Shown here: positions 57,481 through 64,000 of the stretch, piece by piece
Layout of the letters: every line of letters starts with the position of its first letter
Numbering within the stretch: the first letter of the stretch is position 1
Assembly (NCBI GenBank): GCA_038030265.1
Contig: CM075939.1
Span: forward strand, 34,267,253-34,331,252
Source: Corythucha ciliata
Taxonomy: Eukaryota > Arthropoda > Insecta > Hemiptera > Tingidae
Direction of reading: 5' to 3'
Length of the DNA stretch: 64,000 nucleotides
The notes under the pieces: generated by a model
Seen by the model: only the letters and a program-made list of their open reading frames with translations
Databases searched by the model: none
What the model was told of the DNA's origin: nothing
Position numbers and translations under genes: made by a program

Positions 57481-58828
57481 ACCAACGGGGGGGGGGGGGG
57501 ACTTTTACTGCATTATATTATTTTGAATTTTTTGCACAACTACAAACCTTAGATACATAGAGATCACGTTCATATGTTTAGACCACATACTTTATTACTA
57601 GGGATCGGATTTTCATTGCGAAGAATTTTTTTTCATAAAATTGCATATTTGGGGGATATCAGCATGAAAACGCATAATTTAGGGTTAAAAGCATAAAATT
57701 ACTTATTTTAAAGAAAATAAAATATTCCTGATCTAACCAAACAGTGCATAAAAGCCCAACGCGTTCATTTTTTATTATTGACGCACAAAAATATTCTAGA
57801 ACAACAAAATTAGTGGACGTTGAAAAGTGCGGCGTGGGGCAGAGTTGAAATAACAGCCAAACGCGACTCCCGATGAAAACTGTATGCTTCAGCGAGAAAT
57901 CACTTATTGTAGGTTCAGCGAGCGGCCCAGTGAAAATAGTGCAAGACAAAGTTACGCTCCTCTTTTTTCGTTTGATAAGGGACAAGGATTGCGCGCATCT
58001 TGCCAACTGTTTGAAGCGCCTTTCAATTCTATGTAATTTCTATTTTTTTTGTTTTTTTTTTTCTGTTTTTCATACAATGTATTACTTCCTAGTTCGTTTT
58101 GGGAACACGATAATGCTGAAAGAACGAATCACTTTAGCAAGTAAAGTGAATGCATTCGCCAGGGAGTTTCAAACGGACTGTTACTTTGAATAACTGGCGT
58201 TTTCTGTTTGTATTTGTCGGGGTTTAAGTTTTGTTTTAATGTTTCACTTATGATTCTGTACTGTGCCATAATTTCCAACCCCCTATACATTCAAAATCAA
58301 CGAAAGAAAGAGTAAAAAATTCCCCTAATTTGATTTTGTTGGTGCATATTTAAGCGCACATTTCCTCAATTTTAAGGGCATTTTATAGGGCATATTTTGC
58401 AGTTTTTTAGAGCATAAAAATCCGATCCCTATTTATTTCCTATTTGGAGTGAATACGGGGAAAACTAAAGAAAGGGAGCAACGCTAATTTCGAAAACTTG
58501 TGTCTGCGGGTCCCCTCAGCCACGTAAATAAGAGTGCACGTGACTTTTTTTAGTGTAAAATTCCATTAAAAAAAAAAAATGCGTGTACAAGCAAAACCGT
58601 TTGACTCATCCTTGAGTGAGCCGGGGGGGCTTTTCTGGCCCGCACGGAAGTTACTTCTTCGAAATAAAGTGATAATTGTCTCGGTATAGGATGCTTGTGT
58701 GATCGATTCAACATGTTCATATCAATCGAGACATTTTTTCAGGTAGATAGATGTGATTTTTTCCCATCAATATTAACGAAATTATAATATTCTGAAGTGC
58801 AGGCAAAAAAGCTCCCCCCCCCCCCTGG
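57481..58828. mobile_element. G-tract-ended element inside the RT relic
   Basis: Left edge 'ccaac', G14 (57487-57500), 'acttttactgc'; right edge inverted: 'gcaaaaaagct', C12 (58814-58825), 'tgg'. The element separates two parts of one RT relic that are adjacent in the protein. It contains the Ac-like element 57599-58431. No exact target duplication was found. Confidence 0.5.
57599..58431. mobile_element. Ac-like hAT non-autonomous element
   Basis: TAGGGATCGGATTTT at 57599 pairs with the inverse 'aaaatccgatccct(a)' ending at 58431. Flanks 'tttattac' (57591-57598) and 'tttatttc' (58432-58439) match at 7 of 8 positions. TAGGGAT is the terminus type of Ac-class hAT elements. Subterminal 'gcata(a/t)' motifs are numerous at both ends. 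The internal 106-aa frame (57873-58193) has no recognisable domain. Confidence 0.72.
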
Positions 58829-58965
58829 CAATGCTATAGGGTTGATTCCGTAATTCTTTATTGTACTCTGCAGTCTATCAGACGACACACAACACAATCA
58901 AATGCCTTAGAAAGATCATAGAAGTTTGCCATTGGAACAGAACGCTCCTACTAGGCGCCAAGTAC
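58829..58965 (-). pseudogene. Non-LTR RT relic, motif A part
   Basis: Minus strand reads FYDLSKAFDCVV at about 58870-58945, the classic DLSKAFDCVDH motif with the first catalytic Asp. It should run directly into the motif B part at 57480 once the insertion is removed. Same decayed element, on the minus strand. Confidence 0.68.
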
Positions 58966-60720
58966 AAATCCTTCAAATTGGGGTTTGATTGGTCTTTTTC
59001 TCCCTCGCGCAGTGTGACTGATCATTAATAGCTATTACAGCAATTTAATCCGCTAGGACAGCAATTTCCCTCGATAAAGCAATGAGTTTACGAGTTTTCG
59101 GACGCTAAAGAAGTAATTTTGGGGCTAGGGGACTTTTATACCAAAAACCGATTTCGTGGGTTTGTCTCGCCATAAAAGCAATTTTGCATGATAAACAATG
59201 GATTCGCGGGATTTCCTCATGGAAAAAAAACACGCACTTTGCGCGTTTCGCTCGGTATAGAACTATTTTCTTTGGATCAGCACACAATAAAAAAGCAAGT
59301 TCGCGGGTTTCACTCATTTTTGCGCACCGCACGCTTTACCAGCGTTCGAGAATTTTCCGACTGACAGCTGGGTGGAACTGACTGTACGGTATGGGGTCCC
59401 GGGGAAGAGTCTCGGCTATTGCTATTGACCTCGGTGGGCTAATAAAATTAATCAATTCCATAATAATAAAAAACGCTCTATGTAGAATGTGCTGGGAGCT
59501 CGTAGACGAAATCATTTTTTACGAAAGCCGAGCTCCCAGAACATTCTCCTAACACAGAACATAGGAAATAGCCGCATTACACTGGGACCCAAACGAAATA
59601 GCAAATTTATGAATATTCCCACCGTAAAAACGGCTAAACTGACTGTAATCGCGCCCCAAAGTGGCAAAACTCACAATGGAGAACTTACATGAAATTTTTA
59701 TTTATTTATTTATTTTTGTTCTCAGTCGAGAGTGGTGCTAAAACAAAAGAGAATGGTGAAAACCGCAACTCAATAGGTGCACGCAGCGATTTTTAATTGA
59801 ATTTTAAGACATCCGTGAATTACCAACTGATCGACTTAGACGAGGGTTGGAGGGTTGACGTCACAACCGCCAACCAACCCCTCTCAGGCACGTCACCATT
59901 CAACCCCCACCAACCATCTGCCCAACCACTTCACCCCTCATCAAGTACCTATCACTGCAACCAACATAGAACCTTACTGTTTACAACAACTTGGACGTTC
60001 ATTGCTTCGCTGTTTTGCTTTGGTGCGCTTCGTTCCTATTTATTGTCCTATTCCGTCAGAAAAATTAAATGCACTAAAATGTTGTTTTCCTTGTTGCATC
60101 AAACCATTTACCTATGTACTTAGTTGAAGAGCACTGAAACCAGCGTTCAGGTTCGGTTGCTTGTGATAAGCCTGTCAGCTGTCAAAACACGCTAGCGGTA
60201 TTGACGTCACAAGGTCACTTCTGTCAAAACGCCCTCCATCGCAAAACTCATTACTTTACAAATTAATTAAAAATATTTCCCACGCGATTTTTTTACTTTT
60301 TCCTACTCTTTCCTCAATAACTTCTATCGAAGAACGCCATGAGCGAATAAAAAAAAAAGTAGGCAAGTTCTCCATTGGTGCCCTGCAAAGGACTGAACTG
60401 ACTATATTTGCGCCCTAAAAATGGCCAAACTGGAAATTCCCGCTCTAAAAATAGCCAATCAGACTTCAAGTGCCCTAAAAATGGCTAAGCTGACGAATCT
60501 TGCAGCCTTGAAAAGCGCGAAATCACGCGCCAAAAATAGCCAATCCCGACCATTAACGCCTTTGGCTTGACCTGACTATTATACGCCCTAAAAAAAAAAA
60601 AAATGGAAAACCTGGACGATTCGCCCCGAATTTGCGCTCTAAAAATGCCTGAGCCGGTGTTTTCTGTCCTCAAAACGGTCAAAACTGAGCATTTGGGCGT
60701 AGAAAATGGCTAAACATGCT
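58966..60720. repeat. Series of short degenerate arrays
   Basis: 59080-59340: 'gcgggtttcactc' and 'aaaagcaattt' units like those at 7.0 kb. 59487-59541: an inverted repeat 'gctgggagctcg' / 'cgagctcccag'. 59570-59670 and 60380-60720: 'cgccctaaaaatggccaaactgac' units, more than ten variants of about 30 bases. 59700-60370 between them has short unsupported frames and two 'tgacgtcaca' palindromic sites (59859 and 60203). Confidence 0.5.
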
Positions 60721-60985
60721 AAACGAACTCCATGTCCCATCTGTGGCGTGATGTTGATAGGTGCGGTGGTAGGATGGGGTCATGGCCCCCTCCTTGAGCC
60801 GACCCTGGATCCGCACCTGTTCGCAAGAACTTGCGATCAAGTGGTCTTCAGCCCCAACACTACGAAGACACAACTGCAAACCACGTTCCACGAGATAGGA
60901 GTGTAAGAAGAACACGTGAAGAATATTATGAGGCTGTCGTAGCCCACGGCCTGCCACAGCAAAAAACAGCCCAGAAACGTATATG
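60721..60985. other. Non-coding stretch, nothing firm
   Basis: Short frames on both strands. 'ttgagccgaccctggatccg' near 60795 resembles CCGGCCC/GGATCC-type hAT termini, but no partner end was found. Confidence 0.3.
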
Positions 60986-61607
60986 ATTCACATTTCTGGA
61001 TGCATTTCTCGGCTAACGTGGAGAAAAAATAATGCTAATGTGCTATTCTGGTTTCTGGAGATGAACACGCGGCTGAAATTCTGAAAAATTGCTAAATAGT
61101 GGTTTCTGGAGGTATTTTACTACTTCCGTGAGCCCACTAAAAAGGTTATGAAACTTGCAATTTCACGAAAATTGCCGTGCTGTGAAAGTTTTTGACCAGC
61201 AGGAACTTCAAATTTCCCAGATATTTCACTTCAAATGATGCAATTTTACGGCTATTCGTATATTAGCCAGCTTCTAGGCTAGCCACATTGGTTTCTTCAG
61301 CAAAGAAACAAATGAAATGTTCCGAAACTTGCAATTTCACTGAAGTTTAGACCAGAAACTGGCTATTCCGTGTGTATTGAGCCAGGATACTTCTAATGTA
61401 ATGCATGCTCCAAATGAGTCAATGTCGCGGCTATTTTCCCGGCTAGCCCTAGGGCTCCCACACCCCCGACAAGCAGTTTTGTCCAAAAATTTGCATTTCA
61501 CAAATATTTTCCACCCAAATTCACTTTCACTATTCAGGCTTAAAATATCAGCTAACCTCTTTCAATTTGGGCTGCCATTTTAGCACCGAAACCGGTAATT
61601 CAACGGT

Positions 61608-61949
61608 AATTAGAAGCGTGCAGCTTATCTTTCGGAAGGCATTCGTGTTATCAATTCAGTGTTTTCTCTTTGAGAAATACTTTTATGGTTTATTGTAAGC
61701 TAGTTGTGGAATTAAATTAATACATTTTTAACTTCTAGATGATAGCTGAAGTGAAGGAGAGGCTCGGTGAGCTGAGGGCCCTCGTCGGAGGGTTCGACCC
61801 AAGTTCAGCCGTGGACTCGGAGTTCTCCCATGATATGTTAAATTACCTTGAGTGAACGAGAAGACTCACAAATAATAAAAAATCACCTCATCACCATACA
61901 AAACTACGTATTCTATGCCTTCCGAAAGATAAGCTGCACGCTTCTAATT
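61608..61949 (+). other. Exon fragment between perfect 35-bp inverted repeats
   Basis: 61608-61642 and 61915-61949 are exact inverted copies of 35 bp (outer end aattagaagcgtgcagc). The 272 bp between them look like the 3' end of a gene: pyrimidine-rich tract, acceptor 'cttctag', coding exon, stop and AATAAA. The surrounding sequence is a repeat array, so this unit was inserted. It could be a MITE-like element that captured host sequence, or a repair product. Confidence 0.65.
61739..61855 (+). pseudogene. Terminal-exon-like fragment, 38 codons
   Basis: Following the acceptor AG (61737-61738), ATG opens 38 codons of ordinary-looking protein (MIAEVKERLGELRALVGGFD, then an acidic end) and a stop at 61853-61855. 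AATAAA follows at 61874-61879. The GC-rich coding bases stand out against AT-rich neighbours. It may be the last exon of a gene whose other exons are outside the inverted repeats or outside the window; no upstream exon was found here. I do not recognise the protein. Confidence 0.5.
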
Positions 61950-62000
61950 GAAGTCCCAAAACTGGCAATTTCACTGTTATTTAGATAACATGATTTAATA

Positions 62001-64000
62001 CCCTTTTATTCGTTTTATCTGACATTGTAACTAACAGAATTTATTTTATGACAGTTATTAACAGTCGTTGGGACAAGAATACCCATCGTTTTACAGAACT
62101 TTTGTGACGATCAAACGGTGTTTCGGTGGTGGTTGTACTAATTTACGGAATGAACAAAAGCTTACGGGACGGGCATAAAAACAGGCCGCAGTGTCCCCAA
62201 AATGCACGACTAGCATCCTTTTGCCATACGAATAGCTTGAGAAATTCAATTTACAAAATTCGTCACGGACAGAAAATTGCAATTTTGAGCAAAAACGGAA
62301 TACACATTATCATCATCTAGAAATATTTTCAACTCAAAATGGTACGATCCAATTAGGAATATTATGCTGATATTGTCTATCTACATATTCCGAAAGAGCT
62401 TTGTTGACGAGCTACTGGAAGGAAACCCGAGTAATATTGCTTGTTATTACGGAAAAAGAGCTTTGACAAATTTTGACTTTTAGTTTGAGGTTCGTCCTCT
62501 ACGGACCATTTTTTTTTCTCAGATTACACCATAAACGCATGAAAACAATGAGGATCTGGATTAAATAAGAATCCTCACACAAATAGGAAAAAAATCTCAA
62601 CCTGTTCCATGGCTTCTCCGCAGATTCGGGGATGTTCCCGGACTCCCCGGGGACATTATTCACGAAGCAGAGATATTATTGCAACCCGACGAATCACCTT
62701 AGACTTGCTCAACAATTATTTATCGGGCTGAAGCAAGTTTTGTCAGGTGGAAGTGGTAGTTTCTGCACTTGGAAAGAGCAGCTTTTGCTGTATATTTGCG
62801 GAAGTGGTGAGTCATACACTGAGCTGGCGTCACATTATAGAATTTTTCAACGCGTCCATGAATCCTCCTTAGATAAATGATGAAGGGGTGTTGTTTTCTG
62901 AGCGTAACGTGGCCAATTAATATCGCTTCATGCTTATAAATTGTAAGACTGATCCCACAAGTTCTTGAATACCCCCTCCCCACAACTACCGGAAGCTTTC
63001 ACTAATCGTACCCAATCAACCAACCCAAAACCGATTTGCTGCTTATACAGTCTTGGCCCCAAAGGATACTTGCAAAGTGTTTACTGATAATAAAGCCGAC
63101 GCTCACATAGTATAAGCAATGGTTTCCTTTGGACAGAAAAGGTTTTCACTCTACCGTTTGGCTTCTTTTCCATTTATTTTTAATCCTCCTCTTCACCCCC
63201 GCTGCACTAACGACCAGTCGAATTTGAGGTTTTATAATCGTCAGCTTGATGTGGTAGCCTAAGATTTGTTTCTTCGAATATAAATGTCGGACCTTTTATT
63301 GCTGTATTTATTTTAAAATGTTAAACTTTTGTTACATTTTTTCACATATACTTGTAAATATATTATACTTTGTTAATCTTGAACTATAACATTAAAACTT
63401 CCCTCGAAATGTTTCTCTTGTTATATTTATGTACAAAGGTAAGCCCTACTTTACTTCATAAACATTTTGTTTCTCTTTTAGATTGTACAGAATAACCCAA
63501 ACCCCCCAGGTTTTTATGAAGATATGAATTCTAACAGACACAATGTACAATATACAATCCTTTTAAATATTTAGCTATTTTTAATTTTTGTCGAGGTAAT
63601 ATTTAAAAATAAATCACATTGTACTTAATTAATAATGTTTTAAAAAACTGACCTATGGTGATATTGTTCGTTAAGGAATTATTTTAACGACATAACAATA
63701 ATAATTGTATATAAAAGGGGGACAATTGTCTGAATCTTTTTTTTTTTTTTTTGCAATGAATGAACAAGAGTGTTGTTCTGAAATAAATAATTTCGCTTAA
63801 TTCTCATTAATTCATTGCGAATGATAATTTGTAGTAAATACGTCTCACAATCAGTTCACTTTATACTGGAGTACATTCACTCAATTCTCGCCTATTATAA
63901 CGCAACGAGTAAAGAGCAAAAGCTCAACAGGTAAGAACATTTTGCACCCCAGTAAAAAAAAAAAAAAAAAATTAAAGTAATGCAAATGAATCTTATCTGC
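62001..64000. other. AT-rich non-coding end of the window
   Basis: No exon with matching splice sites was found. T-run at 63739-63752 and A-run at 63953-63971. A small frame near 62632-62880 has no recognisable domain. Confidence 0.35.

Larger units (their letters stand above)
60986..62000. repeat. 'gaaacttgcaatttcac' array, interrupted
   Basis: Units of the 42.4-43.7-kb type run from about 61070 to 61605, stop at the inverted-repeat-bounded exon fragment, and resume at 61950 ('aaaactggcaatttcac'). The array thus predates the insertion. Confidence 0.55.

Noticed and set aside
59797..60127. Two overlapping plus-strand frames of 108 and 90 aa
   Set aside because: They read the same bases in different frames, show no domain or splice support, and lie between repeat arrays.

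Overview
This is a eukaryotic, intron-bearing, repeat-dominated window. Short introns (51-503 nt) with canonical GT-AG borders, an R1-like non-LTR retrotransposon relic, Penelope-like (PLE) fragments with hammerhead-like motifs, hAT elements with 8-bp target duplications, tRNA-derived SINEs and TATA-type core promoters fit an invertebrate, most likely an arthropod. The species cannot be named from the sequence. There are no operons and no prokaryotic features.

Layout. 1-9.5 kb: non-coding, with degenerate repeat arrays and poly-G tracts. 9.6-13.04 kb: a complete hAT transposon with an intact 701-aa transposase, sitting in one copy of a locally duplicated sequence whose second copy is the empty site. 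13.5-15.7 kb: a 13-bp minisatellite of about 160 units, stop-free in all six frames. 19-21.4 kb: a foldback element. 22-32 kb: two copies of one tRNA-Arg-like SINE, a TIR element, a TA-flanked foldback and a PLE-like insertion with a 12-bp duplication. 33.6-38.2 kb: the most gene-like part, with two divergently transcribed multi-exon genes of unknown function. 39-44 kb: MITEs, SINE and PLE pieces and another array. 44.36-50.54 kb: a nest of at least four levels (foldback element, R1-like relic, hAT, smaller hAT-like element). 51.8-52.2 kb: a three-exon secreted knottin gene. 55.1-56.5 kb: a three-exon secreted cysteine-rich gene. 57.3-59 kb: a second RT relic split by a G-tract element that is itself split by an Ac-like hAT element. 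61.6-61.95 kb: a terminal-exon-like fragment between perfect 35-bp inverted repeats.

Genes. By manual splice-phase matching I could build four host gene models (34.56-33.64 kb minus, 36.41-38.05 kb plus, 51.84-52.16 kb plus, 56.46-55.16 kb minus). Introns in each join exons in compatible phases. None has a product I recognise by name. Two have signal peptides and are probably exported. The only intact mobile-element gene is the hAT transposase.

Main candidates for something undescribed: a hammerhead-ribozyme-like core with covarying helix II that recurs in several unrelated PLE-like insertions, often as head-to-head inverted pairs; degenerate irregular 'aattcgcg / taaaattgagaaaaa' arrays at many loci and probably over a tenth of the window; and the inverted-repeat-bounded exon fragment. 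All statements rest on reading the sequence by eye; no search or folding program was run.
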